Source of the DNA: an uncultured Clostridia bacterium | Lineage (GTDB): Bacteria; Bacillota; Clostridia; Christensenellales; DUVY01 | Assembly: GCA_937895465.1 (NCBI GenBank) | Contig: CALAYY010000180.1 | Location: 1-13,689, forward strand | Length of the DNA stretch: 13,689 bases | Direction: 5' to 3' | In this document: positions 5,782 through 13,689 of the stretch, one piece after another | Layout: the number at the start of each line of letters is the position of its first letter | Position numbering within the stretch: position 1 is the first letter of the stretch | The notes under the pieces: model-generated | Told to the model about the DNA's origin: nothing | The model's database searches: none | What the model saw: the letters and a program-made list of their open reading frames with translations, nothing else | Translations under genes and position numbers: made by a program

Positions 5782-6456
5782 ATGGAAGTATATATCTCAC
5801 CTCCAAAAAAACGCCTAAAAAAGAAAAGAATAATAATTATTGCAATTATTTTGATAGTTGCAATTTATTGTTATGTTTTTTTTAAAAAAAATATTGACCC
5901 TGTCATTATTTCAGTATCAGAAAAAGAAGTTGAAGCACTTACTAACTTAGCAGTTGCAAAAGCTGTCAACGAAATAAATTCTCAAAGTGCAACCTATTCT
6001 GATCTTGTCAACATCATTTATGACAAAGACGGCAATATAAAAATGATTTCAGCTAATACTGTTAAAATTAATCAAATTACACAAGACATAGCCATAAAGA
6101 CTTATAATAATATTTCAAAGTTAGGAATTGACGGAATAAAGATATCTTTAGGTACTTTATCAGGCATGCCAATATTAACAGAAAAAGGACCTGATTTGAC
6201 CTTTGAATTAAAGCCGGTAGGCTCAGTAAGCTGTGATTTGAAATCTAATTTTATATCAGCAGGAATAAATCAGACCAATCATAAGCTTTTTTTATTGGTT
6301 AATTCTGATATTCTTGTAATTATTCCGGGGCTAAAAGACAAGAAGATAAAAACCCAATCAACAGTATTGCTTGCAGAAAGCATTATAATCGGAGAAGTGC
6401 CTGATACTTATCTCAATTTCAACAATATGGATGCTATGCTTGACCTTGTGCCGTAA
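5782..6456 (+). CDS. yunB: Sporulation protein YunB family
   Basis: A 224-residue protein resembling B. subtilis YunB (~254 residues), a sigma-E-dependent sporulation protein. A basic N-terminus (KKRLKKKR) precedes a single membrane anchor at about 17-36 (IIIIAIILIVAIYCYVFF), with the rest outside the cytoplasm. Family features are the segment VAKAVNEINSQSATYSDLVNI followed by DGNIKMISANTVKINQI. Next come ISLGTLSGMPILTEKGPDLTFELKPVG, a VNSDILVIIPGL block and the C-terminal EVPDTYLNF. The start is poorly supported: no Shine-Dalgarno sequence lies before ATG 5782, where the upstream bases are TATTATAGATA, and no later ATG would keep the anchor. Translation might be leaderless or coupled to spoVAE, which ends 43 bases upstream. 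The exact molecular role of YunB is unknown. A hairpin terminator follows at 6508-6551. Confidence 0.85.
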   Translation: MEVYISPPKKRLKKKRIIIIAIILIVAIYCYVFFKKNIDPVIISVSEKEVEALTNLAVAKAVNEINSQSATYSDLVNIIYDKDGNIKMISANTVKINQITQDIAIKTYNNISKLGIDGIKISLGTLSGMPILTEKGPDLTFELKPVGSVSCDLKSNFISAGINQTNHKLFLLVNSDILVIIPGLKDKKIKTQSTVLLAESIIIGEVPDTYLNFNNMDAMLDLVP

Positions 6457-6507
6457 ATTATTAAGATATTTAATAACAATAAAAACGCCATTAATCTAAT
6501 TTTATTG

Positions 6508-6551
6508 CGGTTAAAAGTATTATCTTTATCGTTGACTTTAACCGTTTTTTT
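6508..6551 (+). terminator. Intrinsic terminator after yunB
   Basis: CGGTTAAAAGT (6508-6518) pairs with ACTTTAACCG (6535-6544), giving ten pairs with one bulged A and a 16-base loop, followed by seven T (6545-6551). It would end transcription of yunB and anything reading through from spoVA. The -35 box of the pheS promoter lies inside its 3' arm. Confidence 0.85.
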
Positions 6552-6561
6552 ATGATATCAT
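6532..6561 (+). promoter_or_regulatory. Sigma-A-type promoter of the pheST transcript
   Basis: TTGACT (6532-6537, 5/6) and TATCAT (6556-6561, 5/6) are 18 bases apart. The expected start is near 6568, immediately before the phenylalanine T-box stem I. The -35 box overlaps the 3' arm of the yunB terminator. TATGAT at 6551-6556 is a better-looking -10 but would leave only 13 bases of spacing. Confidence 0.6.
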
Positions 6562-6569
6562 AAGATAAA

Positions 6570-6802
6570 ATAACAACTATGACCGCTTAAAAAGTAGTTG
6601 GCTGATTAATATGTTGTCAGAGATTACAGTTCATAGGCTGAAAAACTGTAAAACATACGGCAATGAATTTCATAAGTGAGAGTTTCCGAGATGTCGGACG
6701 CATTAGACAGCGTTATAATTTAAATGAGTCTGTCAAGATTATGACAGAAAATTAAGGTGGTACCACGGTATATCCGTCCTTTTGGTTTAAGGGCGGTTTT
6801 TT
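6570..6802 (+). promoter_or_regulatory. T-box leader riboswitch, phenylalanine specific
   Basis: This leader senses uncharged tRNA-Phe and controls pheS-pheT. The base of stem I pairs AACT (6575-6578) with AGTT (6681-6684) and CGCTTA (6584-6589) with TAAGTG (6673-6678). The specifier UUC (6669-6671), followed by A, lies just inside and matches the GAA anticodon of tRNA-Phe. The distal part has the AGAGA bulge and a TTACAGTT/AACTGTAA stem capped by a GGCTGAAA loop. A CTGTCA/TGACAG stem precedes the T-box core AAGGTGGTACCACGG (6754-6768). The acceptor-binding UGGU (6758-6761) has U opposite the A73 discriminator of tRNA-Phe, agreeing with the specifier. The attenuator terminator follows. Confidence 0.94.
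6774..6802 (+). terminator. T-box attenuator terminator of pheS
   Basis: CCGTCCTT (6774-6781) pairs with AAGGGCGG (6789-6796) in eight pairs with one G-U, a TTGGTTT loop, and six T (6797-6802). It begins 5 bases after the T-box core, the normal arrangement for terminator/antiterminator switching. Confidence 0.92.
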
Positions 6803-6818
6803 GTTTTAGGAGGACATA

Positions 6819-7853
6819 ATGCAACAAACCTTGAAAGCTATTGTTGATAATTGTATTAAAGAATTAGGTACGTGTAATGACCTTAGTGCTTTGAATACGA
6901 TAAAAGTTAAAGTGCTAGGCAAAAACGGCGAACTGACGCAGGTTTTACGTGGAATGAAAGATATTGCTCCAGATGAACGCCCAAAAGCAGGCAAATTGAT
7001 AAATGAGGCAAGGGAACAAATTGAAAAGGAAATAGATCAAAAAGAAAATGTTCTGAATGAGCTTGAACTTCAAAAAAGATTGGAAAACGAGAGGGTGGAT
7101 ATAACCCTGCCTTCAGCTAAAGTTTCACATGGCGCACTTCATCCTCAGACAATTGTAAGAAACAAAATCATAGATATATTTACTTCAATGGGCTATTCAG
7201 TTGAAGACGGTCCTGAAATAGAAACAGAGTATTATAATTTTGAAGCGCTTAATATTCCTGATGATCATCCATCTAAGGATATGCAGGATACATTTTTTAT
7301 AACGGATTCTATGAGATATAATATAATCTTGCGTTCTCAGACTTCTAATACTCAAATCCGTGTTATGGAAAAAACCAAGCCGCCAATTAAGATGATTAAT
7401 CCAGGCAGGGTGTATCGCTGTGATGATATTGATGCTACACATTCGCCTATGTTTCATCAGATTGAGGGGCTTGTAGTCGATAAGGGCATTAATATGAGTG
7501 ACCTCAACGGTACTCTTGGTGCGTTTGTAAAAGAGCTGTTTGGCTCAAAAGCTCGCACCCGTTTACGCCCGTCTTTCTTTCCTTTTACAGAGCCTAGTGT
7601 AGAAGCCGATGCTACATGTCCGTTTTGCGATAACAAAGGCTGCAGGGTATGTAAAGGTACAGGATGGATAGAAATCTTGGGAGCCGGAATGGTTAACCCT
7701 AAAGTATTAACTAATTGCGGAATTGATTCAGATGTTTTTACTGGTTTTGCTTTTGGAATGGGTGTGGACAGAATTACTAATATTTTTTATGGAATAACTG
7801 ATTGCAGAATACCTTTTGAAAACGATATCCGTTTTTTAAAACAATTTAGATAA
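6819..7853 (+). CDS. pheS: Phenylalanine--tRNA ligase alpha subunit
   Basis: The catalytic subunit of the heterotetrameric (alpha-beta)2 PheRS, 344 residues and full length. Residues 1-100 form the tRNA-binding coiled coil (charged, QIEKEIDQKENVLNELELQKR). The class II core follows: HPQTIVRNKIIDIFTSMGYSVEDGPEIETEYYNFEALN, the substrate-contact segment HPSKDMQDTFF, motif 2 in NPGRVYRCDDIDATHSPMFHQIEGL, and FFPFTEPSVE. A CPFC...GCRVCKGTGWIEILGAGMVNP block has the spaced Cys pairs common in Gram-positive PheS. Motif 3 is GFAFGMGVDR. The start is ATG 6819, behind AGGAGG at 6808-6813. pheT follows after 12 bases, its ribosome binding site AAGGAG overlapping the pheS stop. Confidence 0.98.
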   Translation: MQQTLKAIVDNCIKELGTCNDLSALNTIKVKVLGKNGELTQVLRGMKDIAPDERPKAGKLINEAREQIEKEIDQKENVLNELELQKRLENERVDITLPSAKVSHGALHPQTIVRNKIIDIFTSMGYSVEDGPEIETEYYNFEALNIPDDHPSKDMQDTFFITDSMRYNIILRSQTSNTQIRVMEKTKPPIKMINPGRVYRCDDIDATHSPMFHQIEGLVVDKGINMSDLNGTLGAFVKELFGSKARTRLRPSFFPFTEPSVEADATCPFCDNKGCRVCKGTGWIEILGAGMVNPKVLTNCGIDSDVFTGFAFGMGVDRITNIFYGITDCRIPFENDIRFLKQFR

Positions 7854-7865
7854 GGAGAATTATAT

Positions 7866-10253
7866 ATGAAAGTACCTTTGAGTTGGTTAGAAGATTTTGT
7901 AGATATAGAAATATCTCCCCAAGTTTTGGCGGAGAAATTGACTAATATAGGATTTGAAATAGAGGATTTACAATATTTAGGAAAAGATATAGAAAAAGTC
8001 ATAACAGGCAAAATAACTGAAATCATACAGCATCCCAACGCTGATAAACTTGTTGTTTGCAAGTTAGATATGGGCTATGAAATTTTAACAATAGTTACCG
8101 GAGCAAAAAATATCAATATAGGTGATATAGTACCTGTTGCTACAGACGGCTCTATTTTACCCTGCGGAAAAACTATCAAAAGCAGCCCGTTAAGAGGAGT
8201 GATGTCGCAAGGCATGCTTTGTTCTGGAGAGGAGTTATGTATTGACAATAGCGTAATCAATGGAGCAGAAATTGACGGTATTTTGATATTGCCCTCTGAT
8301 ACCAAATTAGGAATGGATATAAAGACAATCTTAGGGCTGGATGATTATATTTTTGATATATCTATAACACCTAATAGACCTGACTGTAACAGTATATGGG
8401 GGATGGCAAGAGAGGTAGGCGCAGTTTTAGGCAAGAAAATAACGCCTCCGTCATTTGAATACAAGTCTAATACTTCAGAAGATAACGGCATAAATGTCAA
8501 TATACAAGATTTTGGTCTTTGTTCTAGATATACAGCAAGCCGTATTACAGACGCCAAGATTTTGCCGTCTCCAAAATGGATGCAGGACCGCTTGAGAAAA
8601 GTTGGAATAAGAGCAATTAACAATTTTGCGGATATTACCAATTATGTGCTTGTTGAAATAGGACAGCCTATGCATGCATTTAATTATAGATGTATTGAAG
8701 GAGCTGTTATAAATGTAAGGCCAGCCAAAAAAGACGAGAAAATAACAGCTTTGGACGGCAAGGTCTATACGCTTAATGATAAAAACCTTATTATCGCCGA
8801 TAAAAACAAACCCTTGGCGATAGCAGGTATTATGGGCGGCGAATACACGTCTATTTCTTCTGATACTAAGGAAATAGTTTTTGAATCAGCCGTATTTGCA
8901 CGAGGCGATGTCAGAATTACCTCAAGAGCTTTGGGACTGTCTTCCGCTTCTAGCAGCAGGTTTTCTAAAGGAGTGGATTATCTGTCCTGCGAGTTAGGAC
9001 AAAAAAGAGCATTGGCTTTGGTTAGTCAATTAAAATGCGGTAAGATAATTGGCGATATAAAAGATATTAAACAGACGACAATAAAAGAAAAAGAAATAAA
9101 AGTTTCTGTTAAAAAAATAAATGAACTTCTTGGTCTTGAATTGTCAGCTCAAAAAATGATTGATATCTTGACACCTTTAGAAATAATATGTTCTTTAAAA
9201 GGCGATGCATTATCGTGTATTGTTCCGATTTTTAGAGAAGATTTAGAAGGTCATGTTGATATTGCTGAAGAAATTATCAGATATTATGGATATGACAAGA
9301 TTGGAGCAACTCTTCCCAATACGTCTCAATCTATAAAAATAGGTGTTAATAAATTTTATAAAGCTGTAAACAAAACCAAACAGACTTTAACAGGATTAGG
9401 ATTGTATGAAAGTCTAACCTATTCTTTTATTAATAAAAAATCTTTGGAAATGTTAAATCTTCAAGAAGATGATTATAGGCGTAACACTATAGAACTAATT
9501 AATCCATTGAGTGAAGAATATGCTGTTATGCGGACGACTCTGATACCTAATATGCTGACAGTAGCAGGTCATAATCTCAACCATAAGAACAATGAATTTA
9601 AGATTTTTGAAATCTCAAGAATATATTTGCCGAAAAACTTGCCTTTAAACGAATTACCCAAAGAGTCCAATATGTTAGGAGCAGTATTTTGCGGCGAGAA
9701 GGAAAATTTCTTTACAGTAAAGGCAGTAATTGAAAAAGTCCTAGAAGACTTTGGAGTGCAGGCAAAACTAGTTGCTTCTAAAGAAACGTTTTTGCATCCT
9801 GGAATAAGTGCAGATCTAATGGTTGGTAAAGAAAAGATAGGGAATTTTGGTGCTGTGCATCCCAGTGTCTTGAAAAATTTTGATATAGATAAAACGCTGT
9901 ATGTTGTAGAGATTGAATATGATAAGCTATGGAATTTGGACAAATTAATAACATTCCAGCCTTTACCGAAATATCAAGCAATTGAGCGGGACTTAGCGTT
10001 CTTAATTAAGGAGGAAATTTCGGCGCAAGAGTTAACTGATTATATATCTCGTAGCGGTGGAAGCCATTTAGAATCTGTTGAGCTTTTTGATGTTTATACA
10101 GGCTCGCAAATAGAAGAAGGATATAAGAGCATGGCTTTTTCTTTGGTGTTTAGATCGGAAGAAACAACGCTCAAGGATGACGATGTTACAAAAGTCATTG
10201 AAAAAATAATTAGAGGTTTGACCTATAAATATAATGCCAATTTACGCTCCTAA
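7866..10253 (+). CDS. pheT: Phenylalanine--tRNA ligase beta subunit
   Basis: A 795-residue subunit of the usual bacterial length that pairs with PheS. It binds tRNA-Phe and edits mischarged Tyr-tRNA-Phe. Domains in order: start MKVPLSWLEDFV; an EMAPII/Myf-type tRNA-binding domain at about 42-150 (HPNADKL at 56-62, then SQGMLCSGEEL); the B3/B4 editing domain at about 210-380 (RAINNFADITNYVLVEIGQPMHAFN, LAIAGIMGGE); the B5 domain at about 405-475 ending in DIAEEIIRYYGYDKI; the core-like domain (GLYESLTYSF, NPLSEEYAVMRTTLIPNML); and the C-terminal anticodon-binding FDX-ACB domain at about 700-795 (YQAIERDLAFLI, VELFDVYTG, FSLVFRSEETTL). ATG 7866 is 8 bases after AAGGAG (7852-7857). Its last 20 bases overlap the start of the U32 gene. 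Confidence 0.98.
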   Translation: MKVPLSWLEDFVDIEISPQVLAEKLTNIGFEIEDLQYLGKDIEKVITGKITEIIQHPNADKLVVCKLDMGYEILTIVTGAKNINIGDIVPVATDGSILPCGKTIKSSPLRGVMSQGMLCSGEELCIDNSVINGAEIDGILILPSDTKLGMDIKTILGLDDYIFDISITPNRPDCNSIWGMAREVGAVLGKKITPPSFEYKSNTSEDNGINVNIQDFGLCSRYTASRITDAKILPSPKWMQDRLRKVGIRAINNFADITNYVLVEIGQPMHAFNYRCIEGAVINVRPAKKDEKITALDGKVYTLNDKNLIIADKNKPLAIAGIMGGEYTSISSDTKEIVFESAVFARGDVRITSRALGLSSASSSRFSKGVDYLSCELGQKRALALVSQLKCGKIIGDIKDIKQTTIKEKEIKVSVKKINELLGLELSAQKMIDILTPLEIICSLKGDALSCIVPIFREDLEGHVDIAEEIIRYYGYDKIGATLPNTSQSIKIGVNKFYKAVNKTKQTLTGLGLYESLTYSFINKKSLEMLNLQEDDYRRNTIELINPLSEEYAVMRTTLIPNMLTVAGHNLNHKNNEFKIFEISRIYLPKNLPLNELPKESNMLGAVFCGEKENFFTVKAVIEKVLEDFGVQAKLVASKETFLHPGISADLMVGKEKIGNFGAVHPSVLKNFDIDKTLYVVEIEYDKLWNLDKLITFQPLPKYQAIERDLAFLIKEEISAQELTDYISRSGGSHLESVELFDVYTGSQIEEGYKSMAFSLVFRSEETTLKDDDVTKVIEKIIRGLTYKYNANLRS

Positions 10254-12462
10254 AATAGAAATTTTGGCACCAGCAGGTAATGAAGACAGTCTAAAAGCTG
10301 CCATTGATTATGGAGCTGATGCTGTGTATCTTGGTGTGGGGCAATATAACGCACGTTCTAATGCGCAAAACTTTACTCTTGACAATTTGAATAAATGGGT
10401 AGACTATGCCCACTTGTTTGATGTTAAGGTATATCTTGCACTTAATATTCTGTTAAATGATTTTGAATTGGAACAATCTTTTAAAACCGCAATTAATGCT
10501 CATAATATGGGCGTTGACGCAATTATTGTTCAAGATTTGGGGTTATTCTCGGCTTTAAATAGATTTGCTAATGAAATTAAAATTCATTGCAGTACCCAGA
10601 TGGGAATACACAATCGTTTAGGTGCGAAATGGGCAAAAGAGCATGGTGCTAGTCGCATAATATTATCCAGAGAAAGTTCTCTAGATGATATAAAAGCGAT
10701 ATCATCTAATGTTGATATTGAAATAGAGCATTTTATTTTGGGGGCGATATGTATTTGCTTTTCAGGCAATTGTTATTACTCGTCAAGAGTGAGCGGTCTT
10801 AGCGGAAACCGCGGTAAATGTCTCCAATTATGCCGTAAAAACTATTCTTTGGTAAGCAACTATCAAACGATCTCACAAGGACATTTGCTAAGTCCTGCTG
10901 ACCAGAATCTAACTGAATATCTTAACCAATTGATAAATGTTGGTGTTACATCATTTAAAATTGAAGGCAGGATGAAAAGAGCAGAATATGTGGCTCAAGC
11001 TGTTAAAACTGTTAAAAGCGCATTAGAAAATGGGCGGTTAGATAAAAAAGAAAATGAAAATCTAAAGATGATGTTTAACCGTGGCGGCTATTCTCAAGGA
11101 TATATACGAGAAAAACCAAATTATGGAGATTTGATTTTTCCTTCCCATCCAGCACATATGGGTGTTGAAATAGGAAAAATATCTAATATTAATAAAGACA
11201 CAGCCACATTAAATACTGATTACAAAATTCTAGACGGCGACGGATTTAAGATATTTAGAAATGAAATTGAAGTCGGCAATGCCTACGGCAATAATGGAGC
11301 GATAAAATTTAGAGGCAATTTAAAAAAGGGAGATAGTGTAAATATTACATCTTCGGCAAAATTAATTGAAGAACTTAACAGCTTTAAAAGGAAGCTAAAA
11401 TTACACTTTAAGGTAATAATCAGCCCAAATTGTCCTATAAAAGTTATTGCCTCAAGTCAAGATGTAAGTATAGAATACAATTCAGAATATTTGGTTCAAA
11501 CTGCTCAAAACGCTCAAATCAGCTACGACGATATTAAATCAAGCTTTTCAAAACTTAATGACACAGAATTTGTTTTAGATGAAATTGAAATTACGTTAAA
11601 TGGAAAAGCATTTATTCCGAAATCCATACTTAACAACTCTAGGCGAGAAGCTATAGAAGAGTTAAGGCAGGCTATTATATGTAAAAATACACCTTCTCAT
11701 AGTATTTCATCTGATATAGTACTATGTCAAAACAATAATGTTTTTGACGCGACTCCTTCAAAAATGATTCAATTCTCTGATATTGACTATTTTGATGATT
11801 ATTTTGAAAGATATGGTGATGTGTTTACTTATAATCCAGATAATTATATCAGTTTATCAAAAAAACCTAAATTTTCAAAAGCAATTTATCTTAACATGCC
11901 ATTAATAGCTAATAATCGGGATTTAGATTTGCTTTATTCTCAAATTGACAGTATTAAAACCTATAATGGTATTGTGGCTAACAACTTATATGCTATTGAG
12001 TTTGCTAAAGAAATTGGTGTTAACTATATTGCTGGTACGGGATTGAATATTTTTAATCATTATTCCAAGCAGATTTTAAATGCTCAGCATTTTATAGCTT
12101 CACTTGAAAATTATGCTAACTTGAAAGATATGTTTATATATTCTTACGGTAAGTTTGCGTTAATGACAATAAAGTTTTGCCCCTATTCAATAAATAATAA
12201 GATAGATTGTAAAAATTGTTCTTATCAGCCTGATGTTTTTTATGTAGATGACCATAACAAAAAATTAAAAATAAGAAGAATTAAACTGTCTAGATGTTAT
12301 TTTCAATTATTAGATGAGCAAGGTCTATATTTGCCTCAACATGAAAGGGGTAAACTTGTTTTTTTTGATTTTACAGATTATAATAAAAAAGATATAATTA
12401 ATTTTCTTGAAAACGATAACAACCTACTTATTAATAAAAACTACTTTTCTAAAGTCAAATAA
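10234..12462 (+). CDS. U32 peptidase family protein (RlhA-like, with DUF3656-type region)
   Basis: A 742-residue member of the U32 'collagenase-like peptidase' family. Characterised relatives such as E. coli RlhA take part in hydroxylation of 23S rRNA, so the peptidase label is historic and the substrate here is unknown. The N-terminal part (1-290) carries EILAPAGNEDSLKAAIDYGADAVYLG. The cysteine cluster C175-FSGN-C180 ... GNRGK-C196-LQL-C200 probably holds an Fe-S cluster. The family signature is FKIEGRMKRAEYV (K242-R246 core). The middle (about 310-490) fits the DUF3656-like region of the long form. The C-terminal third is less conserved but keeps KFCPYSINNKIDCKNC and IRRIKLSRCYFQL near the end. 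ATG 10234 overlaps the end of pheT by 20 bases and has no well-placed Shine-Dalgarno (AGAGGT at 10212-10217 is 16 bases away), so it is probably translated by coupling to pheT. mutS2 follows after 13 bases. Confidence 0.9.
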   Translation: MPIYAPKIEILAPAGNEDSLKAAIDYGADAVYLGVGQYNARSNAQNFTLDNLNKWVDYAHLFDVKVYLALNILLNDFELEQSFKTAINAHNMGVDAIIVQDLGLFSALNRFANEIKIHCSTQMGIHNRLGAKWAKEHGASRIILSRESSLDDIKAISSNVDIEIEHFILGAICICFSGNCYYSSRVSGLSGNRGKCLQLCRKNYSLVSNYQTISQGHLLSPADQNLTEYLNQLINVGVTSFKIEGRMKRAEYVAQAVKTVKSALENGRLDKKENENLKMMFNRGGYSQGYIREKPNYGDLIFPSHPAHMGVEIGKISNINKDTATLNTDYKILDGDGFKIFRNEIEVGNAYGNNGAIKFRGNLKKGDSVNITSSAKLIEELNSFKRKLKLHFKVIISPNCPIKVIASSQDVSIEYNSEYLVQTAQNAQISYDDIKSSFSKLNDTEFVLDEIEITLNGKAFIPKSILNNSRREAIEELRQAIICKNTPSHSISSDIVLCQNNNVFDATPSKMIQFSDIDYFDDYFERYGDVFTYNPDNYISLSKKPKFSKAIYLNMPLIANNRDLDLLYSQIDSIKTYNGIVANNLYAIEFAKEIGVNYIAGTGLNIFNHYSKQILNAQHFIASLENYANLKDMFIYSYGKFALMTIKFCPYSINNKIDCKNCSYQPDVFYVDDHNKKLKIRRIKLSRCYFQLLDEQGLYLPQHERGKLVFFDFTDYNKKDIINFLENDNNLLINKNYFSKVK

Positions 12463-12475
12463 TTTTGGAGTACAA

Positions 12476-13689
12476 ATGACTTCTCAAAAAGTCTTATCAG
12501 TAATTGAATTTGATAAAATATTAAACATTGCAGCGGCTTATGCTGTATCAGATATCGGTAAAGAATTTGTAATTAGCACCTTGCCGACAGATGATTATAT
12601 GGTAGCGGTTAGTAGTCTAGATAAGACCTATGAGGCGTACCGTATTTTATTTGAAAAATCTGTTGATCCTATTAATTATTTTGATGACATAGAAAATCTA
12701 ATTGCAAAAGCAAAGATTAAGGCTGTATTAAGCTGTGCTGAATTAAAGAAAATAGGCAGGACAATAAAAAGTGCCCAGACTGTTATCACAAAAATAAAGC
12801 CGCTGGGAGAAGAATTTGAACATATACAAAATATAGTTTCTGATTTGTCTTTTATCAAATCATTGTCAGAAGATATTGAAATTTCAATTATTGACGAAAA
12901 CGAAGTAAGTGACCGAGCCTCTGAAAAGCTTGCCTCTATAAGACGAAAAATTGCATCAAGTAAAGCAAACATAAAAGAAAAGCTTAATAACTTTGTAAGA
13001 TCTGCAACATATTCAAAATATCTTCAAGAAAATATTATTACTGTACGAAATGACCGTTTTGTTATCCCTGTAAAAAGTGAATACCGTGGAGAAATAAGCG
13101 GTTTGTTGCATGACCAATCAGCTAGCGGAGCTACAGTATATATTGAGCCGATGCAAGTCGTTGAGTTAAACAATCAACTAAAATCTTTATTTATTGATGA
13201 GCAAATTGAAATAGAGAGAATTTTGACTGCACTTACATTACAGGTTAATACCAATTCAGATGCCTTAATAAAAAATCAAAATGCATTAATATTGCTTGAT
13301 ACTATATTTGCTAAAGCAAGGTATGCAGAAAACATAAAGGCAATAAAACCGATATTAAAAAACGATTATTTTATAAAAATCGTTAGCGGAAGGCATCCCT
13401 TAATTGCGCCTGAAAAGGTGGTGCCTATAGATATTGAATTGGGAGAGAAGCATAAAATTTTGATTATTTCAGGACCCAACACAGGCGGAAAAACTGTATC
13501 TTTAAAGACTGTTGGATTGTTCTCTATGATGGCGGCAAGCGGATTTATGCTGCCAGCTAAAGAAGTTACTATGCCTATTTTTAATAGTCTTTTTTGCGAC
13601 ATAGGGGATTTTCAAAGTATTGAAAATTCATTGAGTACTTATTCGTCACATATAAAAAATCTTGTCAATATTACTAATGACTTGACATC
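12476..13689 (+). CDS. mutS2: Endonuclease MutS2 (3' truncated by window edge)
   Basis: The frame is open from ATG 12476 to the right edge (404 codons; the full protein is usually near 780-800). MutS2 is a MutS-related ATPase; in Bacillus it acts on collided ribosomes, and in other bacteria it has been tied to suppression of recombination. The MutS-like core and lever region are visible at about 1-310 (ENIITVRNDRFVIPVKSEYRGEISGLLHDQSASGATVYIEP). The ATPase domain has the Walker A motif GPNTGGKT (333-340) and the DIGDFQSIENSLSTYSSH segment from 375. That segment is usually DIGDEQSIEQSLSTFSSH, so E is replaced by F at residue 379. Walker B and the C-terminal Smr nuclease domain lie beyond the window. 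The start is supported by GGAG (12467-12470), 5 bases upstream. The 13-base gap to the U32 gene suggests one transcript from the pheS promoter. Confidence 0.95.
   Translation, partial: MTSQKVLSVIEFDKILNIAAAYAVSDIGKEFVISTLPTDDYMVAVSSLDKTYEAYRILFEKSVDPINYFDDIENLIAKAKIKAVLSCAELKKIGRTIKSAQTVITKIKPLGEEFEHIQNIVSDLSFIKSLSEDIEISIIDENEVSDRASEKLASIRRKIASSKANIKEKLNNFVRSATYSKYLQENIITVRNDRFVIPVKSEYRGEISGLLHDQSASGATVYIEPMQVVELNNQLKSLFIDEQIEIERILTALTLQVNTNSDALIKNQNALILLDTIFAKARYAENIKAIKPILKNDYFIKIVSGRHPLIAPEKVVPIDIELGEKHKILIISGPNTGGKTVSLKTVGLFSMMAASGFMLPAKEVTMPIFNSLFCDIGDFQSIENSLSTYSSHIKNLVNITNDLT

Noticed and set aside
6551..6556. TATGAT as the -10 box of the pheS promoter
   Set aside because: It would leave only 13 bases to TTGACT; TATCAT at 6556-6561 gives 18.
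9569..9943. 124-codon minus-strand ORF inside pheT
   Set aside because: It is fully contained in the conserved pheT frame, has no ribosome binding site, and no motif.
12676..12972. 98-codon minus-strand ORF inside mutS2
   Set aside because: It is antisense to the continuous mutS2 frame and shows no independent support.
1..13689. Mobile element, CRISPR, toxin-antitoxin, phage defence or new multi-gene system
   Set aside because: I found no transposase, direct-repeat array, tRNA attachment site or unexplained gene cluster; all but two coding regions belong to recognised sporulation, translation or DNA-processing families.

Overview
The window looks like a core chromosomal segment of a spore-forming, low-GC Clostridia-type Firmicute. 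The evidence is AT-rich DNA with strong AGGAGG-type ribosome binding sites, the SpoIIA sigma-F switch, a minimal clostridial SpoVA set, a YunB-like sporulation protein, and two aminoacyl-tRNA synthetase genes each behind a T-box leader. The standard code is used: TAA, TGA and TAG all end genes and no in-frame TGA is read as Trp. I see no tRNA, rRNA, CRISPR array, insertion sequence, phage gene or att-like repeat.

Layout. (1) 1-1445: 3' end of spoIIAA, then spoIIAB and sigF, a tight operon cut by the left edge. (2) 1446-3069: sigma-A promoter, a serine T-box leader (specifier UCC, tRNA acceptor-binding UGGC) with its terminator, serS, and a strong hairpin terminator that works in both directions. 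(3) 3077-3511, minus strand: a small secreted, Asn-rich protein of unknown function, convergent with serS. (4) 3512-5738: a divergent intergenic region with a candidate sigma-G promoter, a possible 39-codon ORF, then spoVAC, spoVAD and spoVAE, which encode the dipicolinic acid (DPA) channel. (5) 5782-6551: yunB-like gene and its terminator. (6) 6532-13689: promoter (overlapping that terminator), phenylalanine T-box leader (specifier UUC, UGGU), pheS, pheT, a U32-family protein and the 5' two-thirds or so of the conserved part of mutS2, cut by the right edge.

Two themes interleave. The sporulation genes run in developmental order: SpoIIAA, SpoIIAB and sigma-F set up forespore-specific transcription; SpoVAC, D and E load DPA into the forespore later; YunB is a mother-cell-type protein in Bacillus. 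Between and after them sit housekeeping genes that respond to uncharged tRNA (serS, pheST) and, behind pheT, an RlhA/U32-type protein and MutS2. In Bacillus the spoIIA and spoVA operons are adjacent; here the same neighbourhood is kept but split by serS and the minus-strand gene.

I did not find a convincing new biological system. The items most worth a second look are the small ORF overlapping spoVAC, the unknown secreted protein, the unusual catalytic core of SerRS, and the compact yunB terminator/pheS promoter overlap.
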